Shown: positions 1 to 10,613, counted from the first letter of the stretch. The stretch: 64,000 nucleotides of DNA from Streptomyces sp. NBC_00708 (GCA_036226585.1 CP108997.1:1550001-1614000); one strand, 5' to 3'. Made by a program: numbers and translations. Notes: generated by a model not told the origin, from the sequence alone.

Positions 1-104
1 CACCAGAAGGAGATGCGGAGCCGTGGCGCGGACTCGCCGCGCTCGGCCTCCCCCATCGGCCCCGCTCCGACCCGGCTTCCCCGGATCGCGTTGCCACTTG
101 CCAC
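1..104 (-). CDS. rbpA: RNA polymerase-binding protein RbpA, 5' end only (cut by window edge)
   Basis: RbpA is an actinobacterial RNA polymerase-binding protein that stabilises open complexes made by the principal sigma factor. Only the first 34 codons and two bases are present. Read on the minus strand from a GTG at 104, the peptide begins (M)ASGNAIRGSRVGAGPMGEA and ends ...RLRISFW followed by TG, the start of the expected Cys codon. This matches the N-terminus I remember for Streptomyces RbpA. An in-frame ATG at 56 (MGEAERGES) could be an alternative start. A GGGAG Shine-Dalgarno lies about nine bases upstream of the GTG. The gene sits just downstream of secG on the same strand. The zinc-binding and sigma-interacting parts lie outside the window. 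Identification is secure; the start choice is an inference. Confidence 0.9.
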   Translation of the reverse strand, partial: MASGNAIRGSRVGAGPMGEAERGESAPRLRISFW

Positions 105-159
105 GGTCGTAACTCCCTGCGTGATGGTGCTCGAAGATGCCCCAGTCTACGTAAGGCCC

Positions 160-185
160 AACGCGCGTCCAGTGAAAGGAGTTAC
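160..185 (-). promoter_or_regulatory. Weak SigR-like promoter candidate for rbpA
   Basis: On the minus strand GTAAC (185-181) is followed after exactly 18 bases by GTT (162-160). This resembles the SigR consensus GGAAT-N18-GTT, and rbpA is a known SigR target in S. coelicolor. Only three of five -35 bases match, so the support is mostly the spacing and the prior knowledge. Confidence 0.25.
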
Positions 186-213
186 ACCGTCACCGGGAAT
201 CGCGTACGACGGG

Positions 214-450
214 TCAGTTGTCCAGCTTGATGAGCAGACCAAGCACCACGATGCACGCGAACCAGCCCAGACCGACCACCACGGTGATGCGGTCGAGGTT
301 GCGCTCGGCGACCGAGGAACCGCCGACGGAGGACTGCATGCCGCCACCGAACATGTCGGAGAGACCGCCGCCCTTGCCCTTGTGCATCAGCACCAGCAGC
401 ATCAGCAGCAGGCTGAAGACGATCAGGGCGATCTCGAACCCCAGAATCAC
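214..450 (-). CDS. secG: Preprotein translocase subunit SecG
   Basis: SecG is the small auxiliary subunit of the SecYEG channel in the cytoplasmic membrane. The protein has 78 residues, the usual size. It has two hydrophobic segments at about residues 3-21 and 55-73, joined by a glycine-rich cytoplasmic loop (KGKGGGLSDMFGGGMQ) that is typical of the family. The start is GTG at 450, preceded by a modest AGGGA-type Shine-Dalgarno. It follows tpiA on the same strand, but a strong hairpin stands between them, so expression is probably only partly shared with the glycolytic genes. rbpA lies downstream. High certainty. Confidence 0.95.
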   Translation of the reverse strand: MILGFEIALIVFSLLLMLLVLMHKGKGGGLSDMFGGGMQSSVGGSSVAERNLDRITVVVGLGWFACIVVLGLLIKLDN

Positions 451-495
451 GGCTGGTCCCTACTTTCCGGAAATACCGACTGCTAGTGCGAACAA

Positions 496-527
496 CGGGG
501 GCCGGGAGGCTGCCCTCCCCGGCCCCC
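496..527 (-). terminator. Hairpin terminator between tpiA and secG
   Basis: A GC-rich inverted repeat with arms GGGGGCCGGGAGG and CCTCCCCGGCCCCC and a three-to-four-base loop lies just downstream of tpiA. There is no U-tract, as is usual in Streptomyces terminators. Confidence 0.6.
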
Positions 528-560
528 GCAAGGGTACGACGGATCCGCGCTACCGCATAC

Positions 561-1337
561 TCACTGGTCGCGGAAGCGGACGATCTTGACGAACTCGTCC
601 GCGTCCAGCGCCGCGCCGCCGATCAGGGCGCCGTCGACGTCGGGCTGGGCCATGATCGCGGCCACGTTGCCGGACTTGACCGAGCCGCCGTACTGGATAC
701 GGACCGCGTCGGCCAGCTCCTGCGAGTACAGCTCGGCGAGGCGGACGCGGATCGCACCGCAGACCTCCTGCGCGTCCTCGGGGGTGGCGACCTCGCCGGT
801 GCCGATGGCCCAGACCGGCTCGTAGGCGATCACGATGGACTCGGCCTGCTCGGCCGGGATGTCCTTCAGGGCGCCGTCGAGCTGCGCGAGGGTGTACGCG
901 ACCTGGTCGCCGGCCTTGCGGACGTCCAGGCCCTCACCGACGCACAGGATCGGGGTCAGGCCGTGCTTGTACGCGGCCTTCACCTTGGCGTTGCAGACCT
1001 CGTCGGTCTCGGCGTGGTACTGGCGGCGCTCGCTGTGGCCGACAGCGACGAAGGTGCACTTCAGCTTGGCGAGCATCGGGCCGGAGATCTCACCGGTGTA
1101 CGCGCCGGAGTCGTGCGCCGAGATGTCCTGGGCGCCGTACTTGATCTTCAGCTTGTCGCCGTCGACCAGCGTCTGCACGGAGCGCAGGTCGGTGAAGGGC
1201 GGCAGGACGGCGACCTCTACGGCGTCGTAGTCCTTGTCGGCCAGGGCGAAGGCGAGCTTCTGGACGTGGGCGATGGCCTCGAGGTGGTTGAGGTTCATCT
1301 TCCAGTTGCCCGCCATCAGCGGGGTGCGAGTGGTCAT
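561..1337 (-). CDS. tpiA: Triosephosphate isomerase
   Basis: It interconverts dihydroxyacetone phosphate and glyceraldehyde 3-phosphate in glycolysis and gluconeogenesis. The 258-residue TIM barrel has the expected catalytic set: Asn11 and Lys13 in GNWKMN, His101 in AVGHSERR, Glu173 in [11 protein letters not shown], and the phosphate-binding YGGSV motif near the C-terminus. The ATG lies six bases after the pgk stop codon, so the two are translated from one transcript. A hairpin follows the gene. No irregularities are seen. Confidence 0.98.
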   Translation of the reverse strand: MTTRTPLMAGNWKMNLNHLEAIAHVQKLAFALADKDYDAVEVAVLPPFTDLRSVQTLVDGDKLKIKYGAQDISAHDSGAYTGEISGPMLAKLKCTFVAVGHSERRQYHAETDEVCNAKVKAAYKHGLTPILCVGEGLDVRKAGDQVAYTLAQLDGALKDIPAEQAESIVIAYEPVWAIGTGEVATPEDAQEVCGAIRVRLAELYSQELADAVRIQYGGSVKSGNVAAIMAQPDVDGALIGGAALDADEFVKIVRFRDQ

Positions 1338-1343
1338 GAAAGG

Positions 1344-2555
1344 TCAGTCCTCCAGAGCGGCGAGGCCGGGAAGCGTCTTGCCCTCGAGGTATTCGAGGCT
1401 GGCACCGCCACCGGTCGAGATGTGTCCGAACGCGTTCTCGTCGAAGCCCAGGATGCGGACCGCGGCGGCGGAGTCGCCACCGCCGACCACGCTGAAGCCC
1501 GAGGAGTCGACGAGGGCCTGGGCGACGGCCCGGGTGCCCTCGGCGAAGTCGGGGTGCTCGAAGACGCCCATCGGGCCGTTCCAGAAGACGGTGGCCGCGT
1601 CGGCGAGCTTCGATGCGTAGAGCTTGTTGGTCTCCGGACCGTTGTCCAGGCCCATCTGCCCGGCCGGCATGGCGTCCGCGGGGACGGTCTCCGGGTGGGC
1701 CGGGGCCTTGGTCTTGAGGTCGGGGAAGGAGGGCGCGACGACCACGTCGACGGGGAGCACGAACTCCACGCCCTTCTCCTCGGCGCGCCGCAGGTACTCC
1801 TGGACGGCCGGGATCTGGTCCTCCTGGAGCAGCGAGCTGCCGACCTCGTGGCCCTGGGCCTTGAGGAAGGTGTACGCCATGCCGCCGCCGATCAGGATGC
1901 GGTCGGCGCGCTCCAGCAGGTGGTCGATGACGCCGAGCTTGTCGGAGACCTTGGCGCCGCCGAGCACGACGGCGTAGGGCCGCTGCACGTCGTCGGTGAG
2001 CTTCTTCAGGACGCCGACCTCGGTGGCGATCAGGTCGCCGGCGGCGTGCGGGAGCCGGGCCGGGAGGTCGAAGACCGAGGCGTGCTTGCGGTGGACGGCG
2101 CCGAAGCCGTCGCCCACGTACAGGTCGGCCAGCTCGGCGAGCTGATCGGCGAACGCGCCGCGCTCGGCGTCGTCCTTGGAGGTCTCGCCGGGGTTGAAGC
2201 GCAGGTTCTCGATGACGGCGACCTGGCCGTCGGTGAGCGCGGCGACGGTGGCGCGGGCGGACTCGCCGACCGTGTCGGTCGCGAACGCCACGTCGGTGCC
2301 GAGCAGTTCACCGAGCCGGGTGGCGGCGGGAGCCAGCGAGAACGCCGGGTCCGGGGCGCCCTTGGGGCGGCCCAGGTGGGAGGCGACGACGACCCGGGCG
2401 CCGGCGTCGGCGAGCTTCCGGACGGTCGGGGTGACGGCGCGGATGCGGCCGTCGTCGGTGATGGTGGTGCCGCTGAGCGGCACGTTGAGGTCGGCGCGGA
2501 CGAATACCCGCTTGCCGGCGACCCCTTCGGCGAGAAGTTCGTCGATCGTCTTCAT
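1344..2555 (-). CDS. pgk: Phosphoglycerate kinase
   Basis: It transfers phosphate from 1,3-bisphosphoglycerate to ADP. The length of 403 residues is normal for the two-domain fold. The N-terminal RADLNVP substrate motif is at residues 20-26. Further in are the basic HLGRPKG segment and the C-terminal nucleotide-binding VVGGGDSAAAV segment. An AAGGAG Shine-Dalgarno lies about nine bases before the ATG. It lies between gap and tpiA on the same strand, six bases from tpiA. The 111-base gap to gap contains a strong hairpin that could lower read-through into pgk. Confidence 0.98.
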   Translation of the reverse strand: MKTIDELLAEGVAGKRVFVRADLNVPLSGTTITDDGRIRAVTPTVRKLADAGARVVVASHLGRPKGAPDPAFSLAPAATRLGELLGTDVAFATDTVGESARATVAALTDGQVAVIENLRFNPGETSKDDAERGAFADQLAELADLYVGDGFGAVHRKHASVFDLPARLPHAAGDLIATEVGVLKKLTDDVQRPYAVVLGGAKVSDKLGVIDHLLERADRILIGGGMAYTFLKAQGHEVGSSLLQEDQIPAVQEYLRRAEEKGVEFVLPVDVVVAPSFPDLKTKAPAHPETVPADAMPAGQMGLDNGPETNKLYASKLADAATVFWNGPMGVFEHPDFAEGTRAVAQALVDSSGFSVVGGGDSAAAVRILGFDENAFGHISTGGGASLEYLEGKTLPGLAALED

Positions 2556-2592
2556 CTGTCTGGACTCCTTGGAGGACGAGGGAGCATGCGAG

Positions 2593-2630
2593 GGGGCTCG
2601 AACGGCGCGGCGTTGCGCTGTTCGAGCCCC
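2593..2630 (-). terminator. Hairpin between gap and pgk
   Basis: Perfect 11-bp stem (GGGGCTCGAAC / GTTCGAGCCCC) with a 16-base loop, 37 bases downstream of the gap stop codon. It may act as a terminator or a partial attenuator/mRNA-stability element, giving more gap than pgk message. Confidence 0.6.
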
Positions 2631-2666
2631 GTGCTCACATCGAGATGCCTGCCGGTGCGGCGGTGC

Positions 2667-3692
<1,026 letters not shown>

Positions 3693-3803
3693 TTAGGTAC
3701 GCCGGTTTTCGACGCCGGCGAGTTGTATGGGATGTCCCCGACCGCCTACGACCCTACCTCTCCGAAGCCGCCGGGGTGACATCGAGCGGGGCCGTAAGAA
3801 CGC

Positions 3804-3840
3804 GGAAAGCCCCTACTCCCCAGTAGGAGCAAGGGCTTCC
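3804..3840 (-). terminator. Bipartite hairpin terminator downstream of whiA
   Basis: Outer arms GGAAAGCCC and GGGCTTCC enclose an inner CTACT-CCCC-AGTAG stem. It lies about 100 bases past the whiA stop codon and before the gap promoter region. The rest of the whiA-gap intergenic stretch (3678-3936) shows no open reading frame that I can support. Confidence 0.65.
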
Positions 3841-3936
3841 GGTTGCCCTCGGGCGCTCCCTGCGGCGATTACGCAGCGTCAACGCCCGCGGGCCGGCGGG
3901 CCGTTCCCCTCGCGGGGCGCGTACCGCCGGTACGGC

Positions 3937-4926
3937 TCAGCCGACCAGGCCGTCGGCCAGCTCTTCGCTGAGAGTGGATTCCGTGCCGGGGATGCCCAGG
4001 TCCTGGGCCCGCTTGTCGGCCATCGCGAGGAGCCGGCGGATACGGCCCGCGACGGCGTCCTTGGTCAGCGGCGGGTCGGCGAGCGCGCCCAGCTCCTCCA
4101 GGGAGGCCTGCTTGTGCTCCATGCGCAGCCGGCCGGCCGCCGCCAGGTGCTCCGGGACCTCCTCGCCCAGGATCTCCAGCGCGCGGCCCACCCGGGCGCC
4201 CGCGGCGACCGCGGCCCGCGCGGAGCGGCGCAGGTTCGCGTCGTCGAAGTTGGCGAGGCGGTTGGCCGTGGCGCGGACCTCGCGGCGCATCCGGCGCTCC
4301 TCCCAGGCCAGCACCGACTCATGGGCGCCGAGCCGGGTGAGCAGGGCGCCGATGGCGTCGCCGTCGCGGACGACGACGCGGTCCACGCCGCGCACCTCGC
4401 GGGCCTTCGCGGCGATGGAGAGCCGGCGGGCGGCGCCGACCAGCGCGAGGGCTGCCTCCGGGCCGGGGCAGGTGACCTCCAGCGAGGAGGAGCGGCCGGG
4501 CTCGGTGAGCGAGCCGTGCGCCAGGAAGGCCCCGCGCCAGGCGGCCTCCGCGTCGCAGGTGGCCCCCGAGACCACCTGCGGGGGCAGGCCGCGGATGGGG
4601 CGGCCCCGGCCGTCGACCAGACCGGTCTGGCGCGCCAGCTGGTCGCCGCCGGCCACCACCCGTACGACGTAACGCGAACCGCGCCGCAGTCCGCCGGGGG
4701 CCATCACGATCAGCTCCGAGCTGTGCCCGAAGATCTCCAGGATGTCCCGCTTGAGCCGGCGCGCCGCCATCGCGGTGTCCAGCTCCGCCTCGATCACGAT
4801 CCGGCCGCTCACCAGGTGGAGGCCACCCGCGAACCGAAGAATCGCCGAGACCTCCGCCTTCCTGCAGCAGGTCCGGGTCACGGGAAGCCGAGAGACTTCG
4901 TCCTTCACCGCCGGCGTCATCGCCAT
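3937..4926 (-). CDS. whiA: Sporulation regulator WhiA
   Basis: WhiA is a DNA-binding protein needed for the switch from aerial growth to sporulation septation, acting with WhiB. The 329-residue protein has an N-terminal LAGLIDADG-endonuclease-like region (from about [20 protein letters not shown] to residue 210) and a C-terminal helix-turn-helix domain (about 230-329, containing [19 protein letters not shown]). It begins [11 protein letters not shown]. The second Met at 4920 forms an ATGA overlap with the yvcK stop and could be the coupled start. The first Met, at 4926, lies inside the end of yvcK. It is the last gene of the uvrC-rapZ-yvcK-whiA operon, a conserved Gram-positive arrangement. 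Confidence 0.97.
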   Translation of the reverse strand: MAMTPAVKDEVSRLPVTRTCCRKAEVSAILRFAGGLHLVSGRIVIEAELDTAMAARRLKRDILEIFGHSSELIVMAPGGLRRGSRYVVRVVAGGDQLARQTGLVDGRGRPIRGLPPQVVSGATCDAEAAWRGAFLAHGSLTEPGRSSSLEVTCPGPEAALALVGAARRLSIAAKAREVRGVDRVVVRDGDAIGALLTRLGAHESVLAWEERRMRREVRATANRLANFDDANLRRSARAAVAAGARVGRALEILGEEVPEHLAAAGRLRMEHKQASLEELGALADPPLTKDAVAGRIRRLLAMADKRAQDLGIPGTESTLSEELADGLVG

Positions 4927-5951
4927 GGGCCGATCCTTCCATGCATCCGAAAAATACGGTCGTACGCGGCGGCCAACAGCTCCGGATCATGAATCGGAAC
5001 GCCGTCGGGTGAGGCCACGGGCGCCAGCTCGACCGCGGCGCCGAGCCGCTTTGCTGCGTCGGCGAGGGACTCGCGGTCGGGCACGGCGGCCTCGTCGGCC
5101 AGCACCACGTCCAAGGCGAGTTTAGGGGCGTGTCGTCCCAAAACCTCCAAATGACGCTGCGGTGAGAAGCCTTCTGTTTCGCCGGGCTGCGGTGCGAGAT
5201 TCAGCGAGAGGACCTTGCGGGCCTTCGTCTCGATCAGGGCGTCCAGCAGTTCGGGGACGAGCAGGTGCGGGATGACCGAGGAGAACCAGGAGCCGGGGCC
5301 GAGGACCACCCAGTCCGCGTCCCGGACGGCGGCGACCGCCTCGGGGACGGCCGGCGGGTCGGCCGGGACCACGTGCACGGACTGGACCTCGCCCGGGGTG
5401 AGGGCGACGGTGGCCTGGCCGCGGACGGTGTCCACGTCGTCCGGGCGCTCGGGGTCGTGGCCCTTGACGAGGGCCTGGAGCTCCAGCGGCACGGCGGACA
5501 TGGGGAGCACCCGGCCGTGCGCGCCGAGGAGCTTGCCGACCAGGTCCAGGGCCTGGACATGGTCGCCGAGCTGTTCCCAGAGGGCGACGATCAGCAGATT
5601 GCCGACCGCGTGTTCGTGCAGGTCGCCCTTGGACTGGAAGCGGTGCTGGATGACCTGGGCCCAGGTCCGGCCCCACTCGTCGTCGCCGCACAGCGCGGCC
5701 AGCGCCTTGCGCAGGTCGCCGGGGGGCAGGACGCCCAGCTCCTCGCGCAGCCGCCCGCTGGAGCCTCCGTCGTCGGCGACGGTGACCACGGCGGTCAGGT
5801 CACCGGTGATCCGCCGCAGCGCGGTGAGGGAGGCGGACAGGCCCATGCCGCCGCCGAGGGCGACGACCTTGGGCTGGGCGCCGCGCTTGCGCACGGAGAG
5901 CGTGGGCGCCGCTCCCCGCAGCCGGCGCAGGCGCAGATTGCGACTGGTCAC
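4917..5951 (-). CDS. yvcK: YvcK/CofD-family gluconeogenesis factor-like protein
   Basis: YvcK proteins share the fold of CofD (2-phospho-L-lactate transferase). They bind UDP-sugars and influence central carbon metabolism and envelope synthesis. The best start is the GTG at 5951 ([11 protein letters not shown]...), which forms a GTGA overlap with the rapZ stop and gives 344 residues. Characteristic segments are the N-terminal [11 protein letters not shown] (31-41), [10 protein letters not shown] and [10 protein letters not shown]. The reading frame stays open for another 265 codons upstream, but only as an overlap with rapZ. Tight coupling to rapZ and whiA is typical of Gram-positive bacteria. 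The precise substrate in Streptomyces is not known to me. Confidence 0.93.
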   Translation of the reverse strand: MTSRNLRLRRLRGAAPTLSVRKRGAQPKVVALGGGMGLSASLTALRRITGDLTAVVTVADDGGSSGRLREELGVLPPGDLRKALAALCGDDEWGRTWAQVIQHRFQSKGDLHEHAVGNLLIVALWEQLGDHVQALDLVGKLLGAHGRVLPMSAVPLELQALVKGHDPERPDDVDTVRGQATVALTPGEVQSVHVVPADPPAVPEAVAAVRDADWVVLGPGSWFSSVIPHLLVPELLDALIETKARKVLSLNLAPQPGETEGFSPQRHLEVLGRHAPKLALDVVLADEAAVPDRESLADAAKRLGAAVELAPVASPDGVPIHDPELLAAAYDRIFRMHGRIGPWR

Positions 5952-6913
5952 TCGCGCCCCATGTCCCTGTGTACGAGCACGGTCTCGATCCCCTCCGTGG
6001 CGAGCCGGGCCGCCAGCTTCTCCGACATGGCCACCGAGCGGTGCTTGCCGCCCGTGCAGCCCACCGCGATGGTCACATAACGCTTTCCCTCGCGGCGGTA
6101 GCCCGCGGCGACGAGCTGGAGCAGTTCGGTGTACTGGTTGAGGAACTCCTTGGCGCCCGGCTGGTCGAAGACGTACGCGGACACCTCCTCGTTGAGCCCG
6201 GTGAAGGGGCGCAGCTCCGGCACCCAGTGCGGGTTGGGCAGGAAGCGGCAGTCCACCACCAGGTCGGCGTCGACCGGCAGGCCGTACTTGAAGCCGAACG
6301 ACATCACCGTGGCGCGCAGCTCCGGCTCCTCGTCGCCGGCGAACTGGGCGTCCATCTTGGCGCGCAGCTCGTGCACGTTGAGGCTGGAGGTGTCGATCAC
6401 CAGGTCGGCGTCGCCGCGCAGCTCGCGCAGCAGGTCGCGCTCGGCGACGATGCCGTCGACGATGCGGCCGTCGCCCTGGAGGGGGTGCGGGCGGCGGACC
6501 GACTCGAAGCGGCGGACCAGCGCGTCGTCGGAGGACTCCAGGAAGACCACCCGGCGGGTGACGCCCTTGGCTTCCAGGTCGGCGAGGGATTCGCGCAGGT
6601 TGTCGAAGAAGCGGCGGCCGCGTACGTCGACGACGACGGCGATCCGGGCCACGTTGCCCTGGGAGCGGGCGCCGAGCTCCACCATGGTGGGGATCAGCGC
6701 GGGCGGCAGGTTGTCGACGACGAACCAGCCGAGGTCCTCCAGACACTTGGCGGCGGTGCTGCGTCCGGCGCCGGACATGCCGGAGATGATCACCAGCTCC
6801 GGGATGGCCGCCGCGGTGTCGCCCGTCTCGGTCGAGGTGCCCGTACTCACGTCTGCTGCTCCGTCTGCTCGGTCGGTGCGGTCGTGCCCGTGTTCATGTT
6901 CGTGCTCGGTCAT
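5948..6913 (-). CDS. rapZ: RapZ-family nucleotide-binding protein
   Basis: RapZ homologues are P-loop proteins. In E. coli RapZ is the RNase adaptor controlling GlmS; in actinobacteria the role is unclear and they are named for the fold. The P-loop [10 protein letters not shown] is at residues 45-54, and the C-terminal CTGGKHRSV signature is near the end. The 321-residue protein has an N-terminal extension of about 38 residues rich in His, Glu, Asp and Thr before the conserved core. It starts with an ATGA overlap with uvrC and ends in a GTGA overlap with yvcK, so all three are translationally coupled. Confidence 0.93.
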   Translation of the reverse strand: MTEHEHEHGHDRTDRADGAADVSTGTSTETGDTAAAIPELVIISGMSGAGRSTAAKCLEDLGWFVVDNLPPALIPTMVELGARSQGNVARIAVVVDVRGRRFFDNLRESLADLEAKGVTRRVVFLESSDDALVRRFESVRRPHPLQGDGRIVDGIVAERDLLRELRGDADLVIDTSSLNVHELRAKMDAQFAGDEEPELRATVMSFGFKYGLPVDADLVVDCRFLPNPHWVPELRPFTGLNEEVSAYVFDQPGAKEFLNQYTELLQLVAAGYRREGKRYVTIAVGCTGGKHRSVAMSEKLAARLATEGIETVLVHRDMGRE

Positions 6914-8979
6914 GTCGTGCTGCCCCCGTCGTCCTCTTCCATGATCTCTCCTGTGGCCGTGTTCACGGCGGGTGCGGCCGGGGCGGCCGCCGCGAGGGCG
7001 ACGGCCACGGACTCCGCGGTCCTGCGGCCTATCCCGGGCACCTCACAGATCTCGTCGATTGTCGCCTGCCGCAGCTTCTTGACGGAGCCGAAATGCTTGA
7101 TCAGGGCCTGTTTCCGGGTGTCGCCGAGGCCGGCGACGGCGTCCAGGGGGCTGGAGCGGATGCGCTTGGCCCGCTTGGCGCGCTGGTAGGTGATGGCGAA
7201 GCGGTGCGCCTCGTCGCGGACGCGCTGGAGGAGGTAGAGGCCCTCGCTGGAGCGGGGCAGGACCACCGGGTCGTCGTCATCGGGCAGCCAGACCTCTTCG
7301 AGGCGCTTGGCGAGGCCGCAGACCGCGATGTCGTCGATGCCCAGCTCGTCCAGGGCCCGCTTGGCGGCGGCCACCTGCGGCTGCCCGCCGTCGACGACGA
7401 GGAGCTGCGGCGGGTACGCGAACCGCTTGGGGCGTCCGTCGTCCTCGCGGGACTCGCCGTCGGCCGGGGCGCTCCCGTCGGCGGGGACCGCGTCGGGGGC
7501 CGGGACCGGGCCGGAGACGGCGGGCCCCGCCGGGACCGGGCCCGTGGCGGCCGGGGTCTCCTCCCACTCCCCCGTGCGCTCCTTCTCCTGGAGGTAGCGG
7601 CGGAAGCGGCGGCTGATCACCTCGTGCATCGAGCGGACGTCGTCCTGGCCCTCGAAGCCCTTGATCTGGAAGCGGCGGTACTCCCCCTTGCGGGCGAGGC
7701 CGTCCTCGAAGACCACCATGGAGGCCACGACGTCGTCGCCCTGGAGGTGGGAGATGTCGAAGCACTCGATGCGCAGCGGGGCGGTGTCCAGGCCCAGGGC
7801 CTCGGCGATCTCCTCCAGGGCCCGGGAGCGGGTCGTGAGGTCGGAGGCGCGCTTGGTCTTGTGCAGTCCGAGGGCCTGCTGGGCGTTGCGCTGGACCGTG
7901 ACCATCAGGTCCTTCTTGTCGCCGCGCTGCGGAATGCGCAGGCTGACCTGGGAGCCGCGCCGGTCCGCGAGCCACTGGGCAACCGCGTCGGGGTCCTCGG
8001 GAAGCGCCGGGACCAGGACCTCCTTGGGGACGGCGTCGCCGCTCTCCTCCCCGTACAGCTGCTGGAGGGCGTGCTCCACGAGGCCGGAGGTGTCGACGTT
8101 CTCCACCTTGTCGGTGACCCAGCCGCGCTGGCCGCGCACCCGGCCGCCGCGGACGTGGAAGATCTGGACGGCGGCCTCCAGCTCGTCCTCGGCGACCGCG
8201 ATGAGGTCGGCGTCGGTGGCGTCGGCGAGGACGACCGCGCTCTTCTCCATCGCGCGCTTGAGCGCCTCGACGTCGTCGCGCAGCCGCGCGGCCCGCTCGT
8301 ACTCCATCTCCTCGGCCGCCGCCATCATGTCCTTCTCCAGGCGGCGGATGTACGTACCGGTGCGGCCGGCCATGAAGTCGCAGAAGTCGTCGGCCAGTTC
8401 GCGGTGTTCCTCGGGGGTGACGCGGCCGACGCAGGGGGCCGAGCACTTGCCGATGTAGCCGAGGAGGCAGGGGCGGCCGGTGCGCGCGGCGTTCTTGAAG
8501 ACGCCCGCGGAGCACGTACGGACGGGGAAGACGCGGAGCATCAGGTCGACCGTCTCGCGGATCGCCCAGGCGTGTCCGTAGGGGCCGAAGTAGCGCACGC
8601 CCTTCTTCTTGGCGCCGCGCATCACCTGGACGCGGGGGAACTCCTCGTTCAGCGTGACCGCGAGATACGGATAGCTCTTGTCGTCGCGGTACTTGACGTT
8701 GAACCGGGGGTCGAACTCCTTGATCCAGGAGTACTCCAGCTGGAGCGCCTCGACCTCGGTGGACACCACGGTCCACTCCACGGAGGCGGCCGTGGTCACC
8801 ATCGTGCGCGTACGCGGATGCAGACCGGCCAGGTCCTGGAAGTAGTTGGCCAGGCGCTGGCGCAGGTTCTTGGCCTTCCCGACGTAGATCACCCGGCGGT
8901 GCTCGTCGCGGAATTTGTAGACCCCCGGGGAGTCGGGGATCTGTCCCGGCCTGGGGCGGTAGCTGGAGGGGTCTGCCAT
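6910..8979 (-). CDS. uvrC: Excinuclease ABC subunit C
   Basis: UvrC makes the dual incisions in nucleotide excision repair. Domain order is as expected: GIY-YIG nuclease at the N-terminus (PGVYKF...[14 protein letters not shown]), the Cys-containing region, a UVR motif ([18 protein letters not shown]), the RNase H-like second nuclease, and paired helix-hairpin-helix motifs at the end ([28 protein letters not shown]). I choose ATG 8979 (MADPSS..., 689 residues). A GTG three codons upstream overlaps the -10 element of the promoter at 8987-9009, so it cannot be transcribed. It is the first gene of the uvrC-rapZ-yvcK-whiA operon. A proline/alanine/glycine-rich insert lies at about residues 465-505. 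Confidence 0.97.
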   Translation of the reverse strand: MADPSSYRPRPGQIPDSPGVYKFRDEHRRVIYVGKAKNLRQRLANYFQDLAGLHPRTRTMVTTAASVEWTVVSTEVEALQLEYSWIKEFDPRFNVKYRDDKSYPYLAVTLNEEFPRVQVMRGAKKKGVRYFGPYGHAWAIRETVDLMLRVFPVRTCSAGVFKNAARTGRPCLLGYIGKCSAPCVGRVTPEEHRELADDFCDFMAGRTGTYIRRLEKDMMAAAEEMEYERAARLRDDVEALKRAMEKSAVVLADATDADLIAVAEDELEAAVQIFHVRGGRVRGQRGWVTDKVENVDTSGLVEHALQQLYGEESGDAVPKEVLVPALPEDPDAVAQWLADRRGSQVSLRIPQRGDKKDLMVTVQRNAQQALGLHKTKRASDLTTRSRALEEIAEALGLDTAPLRIECFDISHLQGDDVVASMVVFEDGLARKGEYRRFQIKGFEGQDDVRSMHEVISRRFRRYLQEKERTGEWEETPAATGPVPAGPAVSGPVPAPDAVPADGSAPADGESREDDGRPKRFAYPPQLLVVDGGQPQVAAAKRALDELGIDDIAVCGLAKRLEEVWLPDDDDPVVLPRSSEGLYLLQRVRDEAHRFAITYQRAKRAKRIRSSPLDAVAGLGDTRKQALIKHFGSVKKLRQATIDEICEVPGIGRRTAESVAVALAAAAPAAPAVNTATGEIMEEDDGGSTT

Positions 8980-8986
8980 GCCTCCC

Positions 8987-9009
8987 ACCCTACTTGCGGG
9001 CAGTGACAG
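8987..9009 (-). promoter_or_regulatory. RecA-independent (PafBC-type) DNA-damage promoter of uvrC
   Basis: On the minus strand CTGTCACTG, eight bases, then TAGGGT. This matches TTGTCRGTG-N8-TANNNT in seven of nine -35 bases and fully in spacing and -10. Seven bases follow before ATG 8979, giving an essentially leaderless message. Confidence 0.65.
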
Positions 9010-9030
9010 CGCGGGGTGCCCGGATGTCGC

Positions 9031-9073
9031 CGTGCCCCGGGGCAGGGGTGGGGATCACCTGTCCCGGGGCACG
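9031..9073 (-). terminator. Terminator between the 9092-9937 gene and uvrC
   Basis: Long hairpin with 16-base arms (CGTGCCCCGGGGCAGG / CCTGTCCCGGGGCACG, one G-U pair) directly downstream of the anchored-protein gene and ahead of the uvrC promoter. Confidence 0.7.
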
Positions 9074-9091
9074 GGGTCACGGGGCGGGCGG

Positions 9092-9937
9092 TCAGCCCGT
9101 CCGGCGGCGGCTCCGCAGGCGCAGGGCGGTGACGCCGCACAGGGCGAGTACGGCGAGGGCGCCGGCGGCGGCCGCCAGGGAGCCGGCGGTCAGCGCGGTC
9201 CCGGTGGTGGAGGCCGCGGCGATGGCGGGGCCGGAGCGCTCCTTCGCCCCGGGTCCGTAGCCGCCGGCCTCGCCCTTGCGGGCGTAGGCGGAGCCGGGGA
9301 GCTTGTCGGCGTAGGCCGCGTGGACCCGGGTGCGGTAGGCGGACACGGTCGTGCCCTGCTTGCCGACCGCCCGGACGGCGTCCTGGTCGAGCGGGAGGAC
9401 CCGGTCGCCCTTCTGCACGTACCAGGCGTCGATCTGGGGCTCGTGGAAGACGGTGCCGCCGGGCAGCTTGCGGGCACCCGCCGCGGTGTAGCGGGCCTCG
9501 TCGTCGCCGGTGGCGATGTTCACCACCTGCCAGGCGCCGTCCTTGCCGGGCTCGGGCAGCGTCCACAGGGAGGCCTTCTGCCCGTCCGAGGAGACCGCCG
9601 TGCTGGCCAGGTAGTCCAGCGAGGCGATCGCGGCGCCGGGCTCACCCGCGACGAACTGTGCCGACAGGGTGCGTACGGGCACGGCGGCGCCCTGGATGCG
9701 GGGCGCGGCCTCCGCCTCGGCGACGGCGCCCTCCCGGGCGAAGAACCGGGACAGCGTGTCCAGGGTGGTGGCGTCGGTGGCCGCGTCGTGGGCCGCCGCC
9801 AGGGCGGCGGGGCCGGCCGAGGGGCCGTCGGCGGCGGCCGCCTGCGGGGCGGCGGAGAGCAGCGCCGCGCCGGCGAGCACACCGGCGGCGGCCAGGGCCG
9901 CGGCGAGTGAGCGGGCCGGGGAACTGGTGGAGGTCAT
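9092..9937 (-). CDS. Secreted protein with C-terminal membrane anchor, partner of the papain-like protease
   Basis: The family is not recognised. From ATG 9937 the 281-residue product has an N-terminal signal peptide (SLAAALAAAGVLAGAALLSA, cleavage near AAAA-DG at about residue 36). An alanine-rich extracellular part follows with WTLPEPGKDGAWQV and PQIDAWYVQKGDRVLPLD. It ends with a hydrophobic segment at about 252-272 and a basic tail RLRSRRRTG. This is the topology of a cell-surface protein held by one C-terminal helix; I see no LPXTG sortase signal. It begins only four bases after the stop codon of the papain-like protease gene, so they are one operon. A role as anchor, substrate or inhibitor of the protease is inference. 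Confidence 0.75.
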   Translation of the reverse strand: MTSTSSPARSLAAALAAAGVLAGAALLSAAPQAAAADGPSAGPAALAAAHDAATDATTLDTLSRFFAREGAVAEAEAAPRIQGAAVPVRTLSAQFVAGEPGAAIASLDYLASTAVSSDGQKASLWTLPEPGKDGAWQVVNIATGDDEARYTAAGARKLPGGTVFHEPQIDAWYVQKGDRVLPLDQDAVRAVGKQGTTVSAYRTRVHAAYADKLPGSAYARKGEAGGYGPGAKERSGPAIAAASTTGTALTAGSLAAAAGALAVLALCGVTALRLRSRRRTG

Positions 9938-9941
9938 GCCG

Positions 9942-10613
9942 TCACGCCCCGATCCGGTAGAGCGAGTGGGTCCAGGAGAACTCGCTGTTGTTGACGTACC
10001 AGGAGTGGGAGGCCCAGTTGTAGCGGTTGCTGGAGGGCCAGGGGTCGCCCCAGTAGACGAGGCTGTTGGCGTCGTCGTAGCCGTACAGGACATGCATGTG
10101 GCCGCCGCCCGAGGACCACTGGATGCGGGTCTCGACCGGGCGTCCGGCGGCTATCTCGGCCTGCACGGTGGGGTAGCGCAGCCAGCCGTTGACGTACGAG
10201 CCGGGGCTGATGCCGGCCCAGTACAGCGCGTTCTGGACGTTGTCGAGCGCGGCCTGCGAGTTGGGGCACTCGTAGCCCTGGGCGCGGTTGAAAGCGGCGT
10301 TGCAGAACTGGTTCTGGCTGTAGTTGCGGCCGTACCAGGTGGCGATGGTGTTGCCGGACGCGGCCCAGCACCAGTTGGTCTTCTGCTGCGCCTGCATCGT
10401 GATGTTCAGCCGCTTGGTGGCGGCGAGGGCGGCCGTCGGCGCGGTCGCCGTCCGGTCGGGGACCGCCGCGGCGGTGACGGTACGGCCCTGGAACGCGGCG
10501 GTGGTGGTACGGGACTGGTCGGCGGTGGCGGTCGCCGTGGGTGCGGCGAGCAGCACGGCGGCGAGTACGGCTGTCACCGAAATCCGGGCGGACCGGATTC
10601 TTCGGTTGCGCAT
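9942..10613 (-). CDS. Secreted papain-like cysteine protease
   Basis: From ATG 10613 (SD GGGAGGAA, five-base spacing) the protein has 223 residues and a signal peptide ending near TATATADQ (about residue 31). An alanine/threonine-rich propeptide-like stretch precedes a papain-fold domain. Catalytic residues can be read off: Cys82 in NWCWAAS, a His in GGGHMHVLYGYDD (172 or 174), and Asp190 in YWGDPWP. The pattern fits the C39/C70 (AvrRpt2-like) papain-type peptidases that actinobacteria secrete. Two further Cys (104, 116) could form a disulfide. It is followed four bases later by the anchored-protein gene. Divergent to it is an XRE-type regulator, with a repeat-rich intergenic region that probably controls both. 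Confidence 0.85.
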   Translation of the reverse strand: MRNRRIRSARISVTAVLAAVLLAAPTATATADQSRTTTAAFQGRTVTAAAVPDRTATAPTAALAATKRLNITMQAQQKTNWCWAASGNTIATWYGRNYSQNQFCNAAFNRAQGYECPNSQAALDNVQNALYWAGISPGSYVNGWLRYPTVQAEIAAGRPVETRIQWSSGGGHMHVLYGYDDANSLVYWGDPWPSSNRYNWASHSWYVNNSEFSWTHSLYRIGA

